From DASRLE01 sp964558455 (GTDB lineage Bacteria; Verrucomicrobiota; Verrucomicrobiia; Limisphaerales; Palsa-1400), in NCBI GenBank assembly GCA_964558455.1, contig CAZLEE010000006.1:1-50415 (forward strand): DNA of 50,415 bases, given 5' to 3'. The notes beneath the pieces were generated by a model. It saw only the letters and a list, made by a program, of their open reading frames with translations. It was not told the DNA's origin and searched no databases. Position 1 is the first letter of the stretch. Each line of letters begins with the position of its first letter. A program made the translations under genes and the position numbers. Of the stretch, positions 9,601 to 18,318 are shown in pieces.

Positions 9601-10245
9601 TTAGACTTCAATTTCTCCCTCCAAAAACTCCTCGATGTCCTTTTCGTCCCAGGTGAGCGTCCGAGGGTCACATTTAAGCTTTGCTGCCTCGTAATCCGTA
9701 ACGCTTTTCAAAAGTTCTTCGCAATATTCGTATGCCAGTGGATCGTCAATTTGGTAGGTGGCAATATAATCCTTTCCGGTTTGAACGTAGCCCCGTATCC
9801 AAAAGTAAAAATGATGATGCGCGACTTCCACGCTCATTTTGTGATTGCGAACATAAAATCCGATGTCCTCAATTAAATCTAATGCCGCTTCAACTTCCCG
9901 CGTTTCAGCATTGTATTTTTTGTGCTCCTTAAATTGTCGCGCAGCTTTTTGGCGTTTTTCCACAACCACTTTTCTTTCCAGCAAATCCTGATATTTTAGA
10001 GCTAGGGTGTAGTCGTACCACTCGCGCCTATAATTAACCCATGTCTGAAAACAGCCAACGATAACGGCAGCGGCGGCAAGCCAAAAGAACGGAGTCGAAT
10101 TCATTTTAAATGTCCCCGGTTGAGCTGCTGACGGCTCTGTGCTGTTTGAAGTCCACTTTGAAACCATTCCGGCGACCGCCAAAAACGTGCTGAGAATAAC
10201 CCACCAGTCGAGGGCATGAATGATTCGTTTGAAGTGGAATTTCAT
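9601..10245 (-). CDS. two-helix membrane protein with cytoplasmic helical domain (DUF4760-like)
   Basis: The product is 214 aa from the ATG at 10245; a TTG at 10281 would add 12 residues. Two hydrophobic helices, WWVILSTFLAVAGMV and FFWLAAAAVIVGCF, span residues 12-75. They are followed by a charged helical region (RKVVVEKRQKAARQ) and a soluble part with VEAALDLIEDIGFYVRNHKM and HHFYFWIRGYV, which recall DUF4760-type proteins. It reads opposite to the other cargo of the 2.4 kb element. No enzymatic motif is visible. Function is unknown; membrane-anchored proteins of this architecture occur in defence and signalling loci, which is only suggestive here. Confidence 0.6.
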   Translation of the reverse strand: MKFHFKRIIHALDWWVILSTFLAVAGMVSKWTSNSTEPSAAQPGTFKMNSTPFFWLAAAAVIVGCFQTWVNYRREWYDYTLALKYQDLLERKVVVEKRQKAARQFKEHKKYNAETREVEAALDLIEDIGFYVRNHKMSVEVAHHHFYFWIRGYVQTGKDYIATYQIDDPLAYEYCEELLKSVTDYEAAKLKCDPRTLTWDEKDIEEFLEGEIEV

Positions 10246-10362
10246 AGCTTGCAGTCTTTCCCAAACCACATTGCGGAACAAGTGCTTTTATCATGGCCGA
10301 AAACACAGCGCGTAATCCCCAAAATATTTCACAACGCTTTGTATACAATCATGTTAGAACTG

Positions 10363-10417
10363 CGAACGCGCCGCGAGTGCGCTCCAAACATGCTGCACGC
10401 TCAACGCGGCGCGTTCG
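10363..10417. repeat. 13-bp perfect inverted repeat with T-rich 3' end
   Basis: CGAACGCGCCGCG at 10363-10375 pairs perfectly with CGCGGCGCGTTCG at 10405-10417 and is followed on the + strand by GATTTTTC. It resembles a terminator or the subterminal inverted repeat of the surrounding mobile element. It lies between the membrane gene's start and the right terminal repeat. Confidence 0.55.
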
Positions 10418-10467
10418 GATTTTTCGCAAAAAAAGTTGACACATCCCGACGGAAAACGATTTTTCGG

Positions 10468-10483
10468 CAAATTAGGACACTAC
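10468..10483 (-). repeat. right 16-bp terminal inverted repeat
   Basis: CAAATTAGGACACTAC is the exact reverse complement of 8084-8099 and marks the right edge of the 2.4 kb element. Confidence 0.75.
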
Positions 10484-10556
10484 CGGACGGATCTTCCACG
10501 AACCACTCATTTTCAACAAATTAGCAGTTAATTGGCATTTGGCGGAAATACGCCGG

Positions 10557-11750
10557 TCAGATGCGGAGGAAGATTTTTTTGCGGTAAAGGGCGTAGAGGA
10601 CCAGCCAGAGAATGAGCAGCACAATGCCGCCCCGCCAGAGGGTGGCGTAGGGGCCGGGAGGCAGGGCGTCCGCCGTCCGGCTGAAGCGGTCAAGGATGGG
10701 GTCGGAGACATTCGCGACACAGTAGGCGGCGATGGAGTTGCTCCCAACCACCACCAGGGGGAAAACCCAGCGGCGAAAGCCCAGCATTTCAATCACGGCA
10801 TAGAATCCAGCGAGGTAAAGGAAGCACCATCCGCCGCTGAACAAGACCCAGCTTGGCGTCCAGATACGTTTGACAATGGGACAGAGGCCGGAATGGGTGG
10901 CCAGAAGTCCGAGGGCCAGGCAGACGGCCCCGGCGCAGACAAACCAGCGGAATTTTGATCCGGGCGAACCGGGCGCGCGCAGAACATTCCCGGCGATTAA
11001 TCCAAGAATCATTGTGGCGATGGTTGGGATAAAACTGAGCGTGGGGTAGCCGCCCTTGTTGAAAAGGAACGGGGTTTGGCGCGGGAAAAGGTTGAGAAAC
11101 CAGGTGTCAAACGCCCAGGCCGGGTTGCTGTTTTTGTTCCAATGAGCGGCAAAGCCGGACATCAAATAAGACCAGTGATCGGGGACGCCAACCTTGGAGT
11201 AGTCGAAGTTTTGGGGGACAGGGTAAAGCGCGAAGGCGGCCCAGTATCCGGCCAAGAGGGTGATGAGAGCAATCCAGTGGTCGCGCGCGGGCCGGGAACC
11301 GAGGAAGAAAAGAAAGACGTAACCGAGGCCGATCTGCGAAAGAGTGTCTTCAAAAGTCCAGTTGACGTGTCCGGCGCTGATGGAGCGGAGCAAGACGCCG
11401 AGCAGGATGAGAAACAGGGCGCGCCCCAGGGCGTGGCAGGTCATCCGCCGGGCTGACTGGCCGCGGGCGGCGCGGCTGGCGAGCGAAAACGGCAGCACCA
11501 CCCCAACGAGGAAAGTGAAGGAAGGTTGAATCAAGTCATGCAACGAGCAGCCGGTCCATTTGGCGTGGGTCTGTTGCTGACCCAGGAAACGCCAGAAAGC
11601 GCTTTGGGGCCGGGCGCCGGCCACGGTGTAGAATTGCAGGGCTTCGCCCATCATCAGGCACATGACCCAGCCGCGATAAGCGTCGAGCGAGAGCCAGCGG
11701 CGCGCGGGGACGGGAGCGGTTTCAGTTGGCGGCGGTGAGGCAGCGGTCAT
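10557..11750 (-). CDS. DUF5009 / NagX-like multispanning acyltransferase
   Basis: This integral membrane protein of 397 aa has about ten hydrophobic segments. The N-terminal RWLSLDAYRGWVMCLMMGEA is the hallmark of DUF5009 and heparan-alpha-glucosaminide N-acetyltransferase-like proteins (D-x-x-RG). A conserved-looking histidine lies in GCSLHDLIQPSFTFLVG. Family members are thought to acetylate amino-sugars across a membrane. The substrate here is unknown. The start ATG at 11750 overlaps the stop of the cyclase gene (ATGA), which implies translational coupling with it. The frame stays open further upstream, but that extension only mirrors the cyclase's C-terminus. Confidence 0.85.
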   Translation of the reverse strand: MTAASPPPTETAPVPARRWLSLDAYRGWVMCLMMGEALQFYTVAGARPQSAFWRFLGQQQTHAKWTGCSLHDLIQPSFTFLVGVVLPFSLASRAARGQSARRMTCHALGRALFLILLGVLLRSISAGHVNWTFEDTLSQIGLGYVFLFFLGSRPARDHWIALITLLAGYWAAFALYPVPQNFDYSKVGVPDHWSYLMSGFAAHWNKNSNPAWAFDTWFLNLFPRQTPFLFNKGGYPTLSFIPTIATMILGLIAGNVLRAPGSPGSKFRWFVCAGAVCLALGLLATHSGLCPIVKRIWTPSWVLFSGGWCFLYLAGFYAVIEMLGFRRWVFPLVVVGSNSIAAYCVANVSDPILDRFSRTADALPPGPYATLWRGGIVLLILWLVLYALYRKKIFLRI

Positions 11751-14044
11751 GAGACGGTGGGCGGGGGTTGAGCGGGCGCATCGGACGGTTTCCACGGGAC
11801 TTCAAACATCCGGACCTGTTCGCGGAAGCCCTTGACCGGCTGGGGGGGCAGTTCGATGCAGGATTGGGCCAGGACGGGATCGTCCCGCTGCAAGGCGAGG
11901 CGGGTGCCTTCGCCAATGAGGATGCGTCCGTGGCCGGAGATGCCTTCGAGGCGGCTGGCGAGGTTGACCTCCCGGCCAAAAACGGTGTAATTGACAATAT
12001 GCGCGTTGGAGCCCATGAAGCCGGCGATGGCCAGGCCGGTGTTGATGCCGGTGCCCATGGACAGGATGGGGAGGATGGAAAGCATCGGCTGGCCGGTGGC
12101 GAGACGCCCGAAATTTTCGCGCGCGCGCCGTTTGTTTTCGGCGGCGCGCTGAAGATTGAGCGAATGGAGGGCCTGCTGCGCTTCGATGGCGCACCGCACG
12201 GCGGCAAGGGCGTGGCGGGGATTGTCGATGGGCGCGCCCCAAAACGCCATGACACAGTCGCCAATATATTTGTCAAGGGTTCCGTGATGAAGTTTGACGC
12301 AGTCGGCAATGGTGCCGAGGTAAAGGCTGACCGTCTGCATGACCTCCCTGGCCTGCTCGTCAAAATAATCGTCGGCCAATTGCGGGCTGAGGGCGTTGCG
12401 GGTGACAAACTCGGTGCCTTCGGATTGGGCGGCGTCGGTCAACTCGGTAAAGCCCCGGATGTCGGCAAAGAACACGGAGATTTCGCGGCGTTTGCCGGCA
12501 AGGGAATCGAGGGAAATGGCTTCGCCGCCGATGACCTGGTTGACGACTTCGGGCGAGACGAGGCGGGAGAAGAGGGAGCGGATGCGTTTTTTCTCGGATT
12601 GCTCGATGGTAACGCGATAAGTGAGGGCGGAAAGATGGGTGATGAATCCCGCGCCAACCAGGGGAAGCACGATGGGCAGCCAGACACGCTGGTAGTCATA
12701 GAGCGCCACGGCGGCCGCCACGTAAGCGCCCGCCACGGCGATCATGAGGATGGAACCGGTGACAGGACGGGCGACAACCCAGGTGATCAAGGCCGACATC
12801 GCGCCGATCAGGATGATCAGGAACACGCTCGCCGTCATGGGAGTGACGGTGATGAAGCGGCCGGTCAGGACGGAATTGGCCACGTTCCAATGAGTGCTGA
12901 CCAAGTGAGTGTGATTTTCCAGGGGAGTGGCGCCGACGTCGCTCAAGTCATTGCCGGTGGCAGTTGAGCCAATGATAACCAATTTGTCCCGCCAGCGATT
13001 GGGGACCGGATGGCCGGCTTCCCGTTCCTGATGCAGCCGCAAAAGGTCCTCGAACGGCATTTTGGCCAGGTTGGTCGCGTTCAATCCCATGGACCAATCA
13101 ATGAGGAAACAACCGTTCGCGTCCACGGGAATGACGCGGGTCACGCCGGGCGCGCCGTGGAGCACAATGCGATGGCGTGGCAGGTCGACTGTTGGATGAT
13201 CCAAGTCGAGCTTCAACTGGCGCGCCGCCAGCACAATGCCCATGCTCCAAACTCTAATGACCTTGCAGGGTTGCAGGCGGGCGGGAAGTTGCGGGGGAAC
13301 GGGGTTGACGATTTCGGTCGTATCAATGGCCCCGTTGGCGTCGGTGTGGAAGACGACGGGGTCTTCGTTCTTATCCATGCGGTAAAAGGTGATTTTGCCC
13401 GGTTCCCGCCGGACGCGGGTCAGGTCAAGGCTGTAGGCGGCGGCGATTTGGCGGATGACCCAGTGCCAGTCGGTGTAATCAGTAAAGGCGCGGGTGCGGC
13501 GCAAAATGCCATCGGAATCCAAGTCCGTGGTGAAATCGCCGAGACGCCAGGCGTTGGTTCTGAAAAGGGAGTCGGGCAGGAGGTTGCGATCCGCCCCAAG
13601 GACGACGTTGCCGGATTGCCTCAGTTGCCGGGCAAAATAATCGTCGGACGGCAGGGTGGAACCGCCGGGCAATTGGATGCCGGGCTGGTCGGGACGGCGT
13701 TCGGCAAAAAGAACATCAAAGGCCACGGCTTGGGCGCCTTCCCGGGTCAATTCGTCCAGGGCGCGGGCATAGACCTGTCTGGGCCAATAGAGGCCGAAGC
13801 GGTATCCGAGGGAACCGCTGTTGACTGCGGCGATGGTGTTGTCACTAATATCGACGATGCCGAGGTTGGGGGCGTCCTGGGCGAGGCGGGCCGGGGATTC
13901 GCTGGCCAATCTGACCCGCGCATCGTAAGTCATCCATTCGAGGCGTTGGAAGGCGCGGACCTGAAAAATCTGGAGGAGACAGACGACAAGAATGACCGGC
14001 GCGGCAGTAAAACAAATCGGCGATTTTAGAAAATTCCAGCGCAC
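11747..14044 (-). CDS. CHASE2-domain adenylate/guanylate cyclase
   Basis: This class III nucleotide cyclase with an extracytoplasmic sensor is about 765 aa. One N-terminal helix (FTAAPVILVVCLLQIFQV) is followed by a CHASE2 domain (about residues 35-350, with DVLFAERRPDQPG), three helices (about 400-460) and a C-terminal cyclase domain. Metal-binding aspartates are visible in VFFADIRGFTEL and IGDCVMAFWGAP; substrate-side residues lie in GINTGLAIAGFMG and NYTVFGREVNLASRLEG. The frame is open up to a GTG at 14077, but that codon lies inside the terminator hairpin, so I prefer the GTG at 14044. It follows fecR and overlaps the DUF5009 gene by 4 bp. FecR-type proteins next to CHASE2 cyclases are a recurring pair. 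Confidence 0.9.
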   Translation of the reverse strand: MRWNFLKSPICFTAAPVILVVCLLQIFQVRAFQRLEWMTYDARVRLASESPARLAQDAPNLGIVDISDNTIAAVNSGSLGYRFGLYWPRQVYARALDELTREGAQAVAFDVLFAERRPDQPGIQLPGGSTLPSDDYFARQLRQSGNVVLGADRNLLPDSLFRTNAWRLGDFTTDLDSDGILRRTRAFTDYTDWHWVIRQIAAAYSLDLTRVRREPGKITFYRMDKNEDPVVFHTDANGAIDTTEIVNPVPPQLPARLQPCKVIRVWSMGIVLAARQLKLDLDHPTVDLPRHRIVLHGAPGVTRVIPVDANGCFLIDWSMGLNATNLAKMPFEDLLRLHQEREAGHPVPNRWRDKLVIIGSTATGNDLSDVGATPLENHTHLVSTHWNVANSVLTGRFITVTPMTASVFLIILIGAMSALITWVVARPVTGSILMIAVAGAYVAAAVALYDYQRVWLPIVLPLVGAGFITHLSALTYRVTIEQSEKKRIRSLFSRLVSPEVVNQVIGGEAISLDSLAGKRREISVFFADIRGFTELTDAAQSEGTEFVTRNALSPQLADDYFDEQAREVMQTVSLYLGTIADCVKLHHGTLDKYIGDCVMAFWGAPIDNPRHALAAVRCAIEAQQALHSLNLQRAAENKRRARENFGRLATGQPMLSILPILSMGTGINTGLAIAGFMGSNAHIVNYTVFGREVNLASRLEGISGHGRILIGEGTRLALQRDDPVLAQSCIELPPQPVKGFREQVRMFEVPWKPSDAPAQPPPTVS

Positions 14045-14054
14045 TGGCGCAGTT

Positions 14055-14091
14055 AAACAAAAAGCCCGGAGCAACACAAGCTGCTCCGGGC
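14055..14091 (-). terminator. rho-independent terminator after fecR
   Basis: On the - strand GCCCGGAGCA, an 8-nt loop and TGCTCCGGGC form a perfect 10-bp stem (14064-14091), followed by TTTTTGTTT. It lies between fecR and the cyclase gene, so it may attenuate cyclase expression. Confidence 0.8.
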
Positions 14092-14115
14092 GAAAAGACT
14101 CAAACCAAAGTCAAA

Positions 14116-14907
14116 CTAAGAGGCAGGCGGGCCTTGGGGCGGGCCGCCGACAGGGAAAGGAGACCCAGGGTTACCCGGGCCATTGCCAGGGCCGTTGCCG
14201 GGACCATGATGGCCGGGGCCAGGGCCGGGGCCGGGGCCATTTTCGATGATCTGGATGAGTTCCAAGATCTGGTGCTGGTAATCCTGCTCGATTTGCTCCG
14301 CGATTTTCTCGGGGCTTTCGCCGACTTCCCACATGGTGCCGGTGGTCAAGGTGTGGGTGACGGCTTCGCCGTTGATTATGGCGGAAACAGTGATGATACC
14401 GGTGATGCTGTTAAACCTGACGGTGACTTTGCCGTCCGGGGTGGTAATGACTTCGATCTTGAAATCGGTTCCGCGGATGGCGGCCACGCCGTGAGGGGTG
14501 GTGATTTCGTAGCGGGAATTGGCGGAGATTTTCTTCACGTTGCCAAGCACGGAGCCGGTGGTGAGCTTGAGCATGGTGGTGGTGTCGCCCTCGTTGGCCG
14601 AGCCGACATAGGACATGGACGGGATGGACAAGGTGGTGTTGTTGGTCAGGCAAACGGCGGAAGAAACGCCATTGACGCTGAGGTATGCGACGCCATCGGA
14701 CCCGGTGCGAAGAGTCACGCCGGGGGCGAATTTCATGCGGGTTTTAACAGGCACCCAGGCGGCGTTATCCAAATATTCAACAGTACCGGTGGTGCTGCGA
14801 ACGATGGCATTGCCTTCTTTTTGACCTTCTTCCGCGGCGCGGAGGGAGGTGGAGCACGCCAAAGCCATAGCCAGCGCGCAGATAAACATGTTTTGAGTTC
14901 TTTTCAT
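14116..14907 (-). CDS. secreted FecR-domain protein with Gly-Pro-rich tail
   Basis: The 263-aa product has a cleavable signal peptide (MKRTQNMFICALAMALACST, cut near LRA-AEE) and a FecR domain (about residues 35-190) containing a metal-free beta-rich core with TTPHGVAAIRGTDFKIEV, the family signature. An amphipathic helix follows, then a low-complexity Gly/Pro/Asn tail from about residue 220. FecR-domain proteins of this kind act in the periplasm or at the surface and often accompany CHASE2 cyclases, as here. The start has an AGGA ribosome-binding site 7 bp upstream. A strong terminator follows its stop. Confidence 0.85.
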   Translation of the reverse strand: MKRTQNMFICALAMALACSTSLRAAEEGQKEGNAIVRSTTGTVEYLDNAAWVPVKTRMKFAPGVTLRTGSDGVAYLSVNGVSSAVCLTNNTTLSIPSMSYVGSANEGDTTTMLKLTTGSVLGNVKKISANSRYEITTPHGVAAIRGTDFKIEVITTPDGKVTVRFNSITGIITVSAIINGEAVTHTLTTGTMWEVGESPEKIAEQIEQDYQHQILELIQIIENGPGPGPGPGHHGPGNGPGNGPGNPGSPFPVGGPPQGPPAS

Positions 14908-15017
14908 AAAATTCCTGCTAACGTCATTGATGGCAAAAGTTTGAACATTTCCCTAAAAAAGTCAAGCTAAACTGAACCTGCCTATTGTTCTAACCATCTC
15001 AGGCGGACTTGTCCAAC

Positions 15018-16937
15018 TCATTTTTTATATAATCCGCGCGGGTCGGACATCCTTTCCCTGGCCTCCTGCAACGCCACGCCGGCCAATTCCGTCCAGTGCA
15101 GGTCGATGGAGCGCTGGAACCAGCGTGCGGCGGCGGGGTAGTCGCCCGACTCCATGCAATGGCGGCCCATGTAATAAGCCACGCGGTTGCTTTTGGGATC
15201 CAACTTAACCGCCCGGTCAAAATAGCGCGCAGCCGGGACGGTTTCGCCCAGCCAATCCAGGCACATGCCGTAACGCGCGGGCACGAAAGCGTCGAGCGGG
15301 TTGGCCGCCATGCTGCGGGCGTACCACGGCATCGCTTCCCGGGCTTCCTTTTCGTAGCCGGGGTTGCCTTGAAAACTGGCGAGTCGGTAATATTCCCCCA
15401 AATTGTAGGACGTGACGTAATCGGACGGCTCCGCCTCCCAGGCTTTTTTGAGGCAGGCCGCGCGGACGTCCCCCGGGGCCGATTCGTCGTCCGCGCGATG
15501 CAGCCAGTAGGATTGGCGGGCCTGGATCACTCCCTGAACGGCGAGCCAGACCATGGCGGGGATCAAGGCGAGAGTCAAAAGCACCTTGCCGATTTGGCGG
15601 GGATTTTTCCAAAAAGCCTCGGAAGCAAAACGCCAATGCAAACTGATCAAGGCCATGAACAGGACCGCGATAATGGCGTTGGCGGGGATGTGCATGTTGA
15701 AATCGACCGCCGAATGAAACAGCATATACACCAACCCCATGCTTGCGCCCATGAGGAAGGCGGCTTTGTTGGTCTTGGGCGGTCTCTTGAGGCCGGATTC
15801 GGGGGGATTCAAGGCCGGCCAGGTTTTCCAGGCGCCAGCGCAGAGGAGAACGAGGGTGGCGGCGATGATGGCCAGGCCGGCCGCGCCCCAGTCGCTCAGG
15901 GTGTTGAGGTAGTCGTTATGGGCGTAAACGGGACGCGCGTTTTCCATCGGAGCGCGGTAGCGGGCGTATTCCCAGTCGTAATGTCCGGGGCCGCCGCCCC
16001 ACAAGGGATGGTCCTCAAAGATATGAATGGCGGCCGACCAGTAAGAAACGCGGCTGTCACGCAAAGGGTTTCCCACCGTCATCAGGTTGAATCGTTTTTG
16101 CACGGAGTCGGTTTCGACCCCGAAGGCGAAGCAGAGGGCGACGACGCCGGCAATCACGCCCAAGGCGGGCAGCCAGCATCCCCTTTGAAAGAGCAGCACG
16201 AGAAAGAACACGGCCAGCATGGCGCCGGTGGCGAGGATGCCGCCGCGCGAAAGGGTGACGCCGATCCCCGCCAGCATGACGAGCGAGGCATAGGCGCACA
16301 ACACCTTGAAGGCGGAGGTAAAGCGGCTCATCAGGGTGTAAGAAATCGCCAGGGGAACAATCATGCCCAGCAGGCCGGCCAGGTGATCGGGGTTTATGTA
16401 AGTGCCAACACCCCGGTCCAGGAACTGGGCGCGGCGCGCAATTCCCCAGATGCGCGGGTATTTGGTGGCAAACTGAAAGATGGCGTCGAGGGAAAGCAGC
16501 AATCCCAGCGCGATGAGGCAGACGGCGATGATGGTGGCGGAGTTGCGGCGCTGGAAATTATTTATGACAATAAAAAAGAGGGAGGCATAGACGAGGACAT
16601 GGACCAATTCCTCCCGTCCCGCATATTCAATCGGGACGAGGCGGCAGCGGACGAGGGCGTAAAGAAGAAAAAGGAAGACAGCCCAGCAGACGGGGGGCCA
16701 GAAAAGGCGGAAAGGCCGCTGCATCCAGATGCGCACAGCCCATAAGGCGAGCGCAACAACGGTCAGGCCCTGGATGACAACAAAGGCGGGCGCGGGGACT
16801 CCGCCGAAAGCGAGCGGCCCCCACAATACAATCAAAAGCACAATCCCGAGCAGGCCGCGTTCGCAACACAAGTCAACCAAAAGGCGGCGCCGGCTTTGGG
16901 CCGGCGCTTCCACGATTGCCTGTTGGACAGGAGCCAA
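15018..16937 (-). CDS. O-antigen ligase-like membrane protein with C-terminal TPRs
   Basis: This 639-aa protein has about a dozen membrane helices. The Wzy_C/O-antigen ligase region spans roughly residues 180-400, with RVSYWSAAIHIFEDHPLWGG, GPGHYDWEYARYR and the periplasmic YAHNDYLNTLSDWGAAGL loop that holds the conserved histidine. A soluble C-terminal third carries TPR-like repeats (SYNLGEYYRLA, AARYFDRAVKLDPKSNRVAYYMGRH). Relatives polymerise or ligate surface glycans, or glycosylate pilins, at the outer face of the inner membrane. The start is a TTG at 16937, 11 bp after leuC. The acceptor substrate cannot be assigned. Confidence 0.85.
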   Translation of the reverse strand: MAPVQQAIVEAPAQSRRRLLVDLCCERGLLGIVLLIVLWGPLAFGGVPAPAFVVIQGLTVVALALWAVRIWMQRPFRLFWPPVCWAVFLFLLYALVRCRLVPIEYAGREELVHVLVYASLFFIVINNFQRRNSATIIAVCLIALGLLLSLDAIFQFATKYPRIWGIARRAQFLDRGVGTYINPDHLAGLLGMIVPLAISYTLMSRFTSAFKVLCAYASLVMLAGIGVTLSRGGILATGAMLAVFFLVLLFQRGCWLPALGVIAGVVALCFAFGVETDSVQKRFNLMTVGNPLRDSRVSYWSAAIHIFEDHPLWGGGPGHYDWEYARYRAPMENARPVYAHNDYLNTLSDWGAAGLAIIAATLVLLCAGAWKTWPALNPPESGLKRPPKTNKAAFLMGASMGLVYMLFHSAVDFNMHIPANAIIAVLFMALISLHWRFASEAFWKNPRQIGKVLLTLALIPAMVWLAVQGVIQARQSYWLHRADDESAPGDVRAACLKKAWEAEPSDYVTSYNLGEYYRLASFQGNPGYEKEAREAMPWYARSMAANPLDAFVPARYGMCLDWLGETVPAARYFDRAVKLDPKSNRVAYYMGRHCMESGDYPAAARWFQRSIDLHWTELAGVALQEARERMSDPRGLYKK

Positions 16938-16947
16938 AGCCGGGAGG

Positions 16948-18318
16948 TTACACGAATTCCCGCGGATCGGTGATATGGCCGGTCAACGCGCTGGCCGCCA
17001 CGGTGGCGGGCGAGGCGAGGAAAACCTGCGACTCCCTGTGGCCCATGCGGCCGGGAAAATTCCGATTGGTCGCGCTGATGCATTTGAGAGGCGCGTTCAT
17101 GCGTCCGAAGGTGTCCACCGGGCCGCCCAGACAGGCGGCGCAGCCGGCGTTTTCCGTCATCTGCACTCCGGCGTCGGTCATGACCTGCCAGATCGTGCGG
17201 TCACCCCAGAAGGTGGTTTGCAGATCGGAGGCAATCTCGGGGGTGGCAGGGACGCCAAAGGTGTCGATGACCACTTTTTTGCCGCGCAGGATGCGGGCAA
17301 ATTCCACGAAATCGCTGGTCTTGCCGCCGGTGCAGGAACCGATGTAGGCGCGGTCCAATTTTGTGCCGGTCATTTCCTTGGCCAGCTTGCGCTCACCGGG
17401 GTTGGGATGGCAGGCGACGATGGGTTCGAGCTTGCACAGATCAAGGGTCATCTCATAGACAAACTTTTCCTTCCGGTCGCGTGTGACCGGGTCATAAGTC
17501 TGTTTGGTGCCGTTGAGTTTGCAGCGTTGATCGACGGCGGCGCGGGTTTGGTCGTCGAATTCGAAAATGCCGTTTTTGCCGCCGGCTTCGATGGCCATGT
17601 TGGCGATGGTCATGCGGTCATCCATGCTCAGATTCGCAATGCCGGAACCGTCAAACTGCAAGGCGCGATAGGTCGCGCCGTCGGAGCCGATTTCGCCGAT
17701 GCAATAGAGGATGATGTCCTTGGCCATGACGCCCGGTTGCATTTTTCCCTCGAGGCGGAAGTGCATGGTCTCGGGGACTTTCAGGAGAAGCTTGCCCGTG
17801 CCCATGACGAATCCGGCATCGGTGTTGCCGATGCCGGTGGCGAATTCATTGAACGCGCCGGCCATGCAGGTATGGGAATCGGTGCCGAAAAGGACCTCGC
17901 CCGGCCGGGTGTGGCCTTTTTGGGGCAACGCGGTGTGGCAAACGCCGGCGTAACGGGAACCGTATTGGCGCAGCAAATTGCCCTTGACGGCGTCGAATTT
18001 CCAACTGCCGTTGGGGTCGTCGATGACGTCGTAGAAATAGGGCAGGTTCTGCTCGCGCACGAACTCGCGCAGAATATCGACGTTGCGATTGGACTTGGAA
18101 TCGGCGGTGAAAATGTAGTGGTCGGGGATGATAACAACTTTGTTGCGATCCCACACTTTGGCTTGGGGGCCGAATTCGCGTTTAAAAACGCCAATGGTGC
18201 CTGGTCCGCACACATCATGGGTCATGAGAATATCGGTTTGCACCCAGATATTCTCTCCCGCCTCCACCTTTTTTTTGCCCGCGGCCCGGGCTAGAACTTT
18301 TTCGGTTAACGTCATCAT
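16948..18318 (-). CDS. leuC: 3-isopropylmalate dehydratase large subunit
   Basis: LeuC, with LeuD, isomerises 2- to 3-isopropylmalate in leucine synthesis using a [4Fe-4S] cluster. The 456-aa protein has the aconitase fold. Cluster cysteines are visible in YIGSCTGGKTSD near residue 328 and in the GCAACLGGP pair near 393; substrate loops include FGTDSHTCMAGAF and the C-terminal NRNFPGRMGH. Two ATGs sit in tandem at 18318 and 18315. leuD is not in this window, and leuB is 18 kb away, so the pathway genes are dispersed. Homoaconitase-type relatives exist, but the motifs favour LeuC. Confidence 0.92.
   Translation of the reverse strand: MMTLTEKVLARAAGKKKVEAGENIWVQTDILMTHDVCGPGTIGVFKREFGPQAKVWDRNKVVIIPDHYIFTADSKSNRNVDILREFVREQNLPYFYDVIDDPNGSWKFDAVKGNLLRQYGSRYAGVCHTALPQKGHTRPGEVLFGTDSHTCMAGAFNEFATGIGNTDAGFVMGTGKLLLKVPETMHFRLEGKMQPGVMAKDIILYCIGEIGSDGATYRALQFDGSGIANLSMDDRMTIANMAIEAGGKNGIFEFDDQTRAAVDQRCKLNGTKQTYDPVTRDRKEKFVYEMTLDLCKLEPIVACHPNPGERKLAKEMTGTKLDRAYIGSCTGGKTSDFVEFARILRGKKVVIDTFGVPATPEIASDLQTTFWGDRTIWQVMTDAGVQMTENAGCAACLGGPVDTFGRMNAPLKCISATNRNFPGRMGHRESQVFLASPATVAASALTGHITDPREFV

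Larger units (their letters stand above)
8084..10483. mobile_element. 2.4 kb element bounded by 16-bp inverted repeats, IS21-like remnant with cargo
   Basis: The sequence GTAGTGTCCTAATTTG occurs at 8084-8099 and its exact reverse complement at 10468-10483, bounding a 2400-bp block. Inside are the C-terminal piece of an IstB-type ATPase, a zinc-ribbon protein, an 83-aa helical protein and a leftward membrane protein. No complete transposase is present. IstB is the helper ATPase of IS21-family elements, and TGT is the usual first triplet of IS21 ends, which fits the TGTCC inside the repeat. I see no target-site duplication. An old non-autonomous IS21-like element is the best reading. Confidence 0.6.

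Noticed and set aside
11768..14029. Long + strand frames (399 and 339 codons)
   Set aside because: Antisense to the CHASE2 cyclase gene; no family signatures.
15096..18294. 549- and 521-codon + strand frames
   Set aside because: Antisense to the ligase-like gene and leuC; composition is mirror-like (Gly/His/Asp-rich) without motifs.
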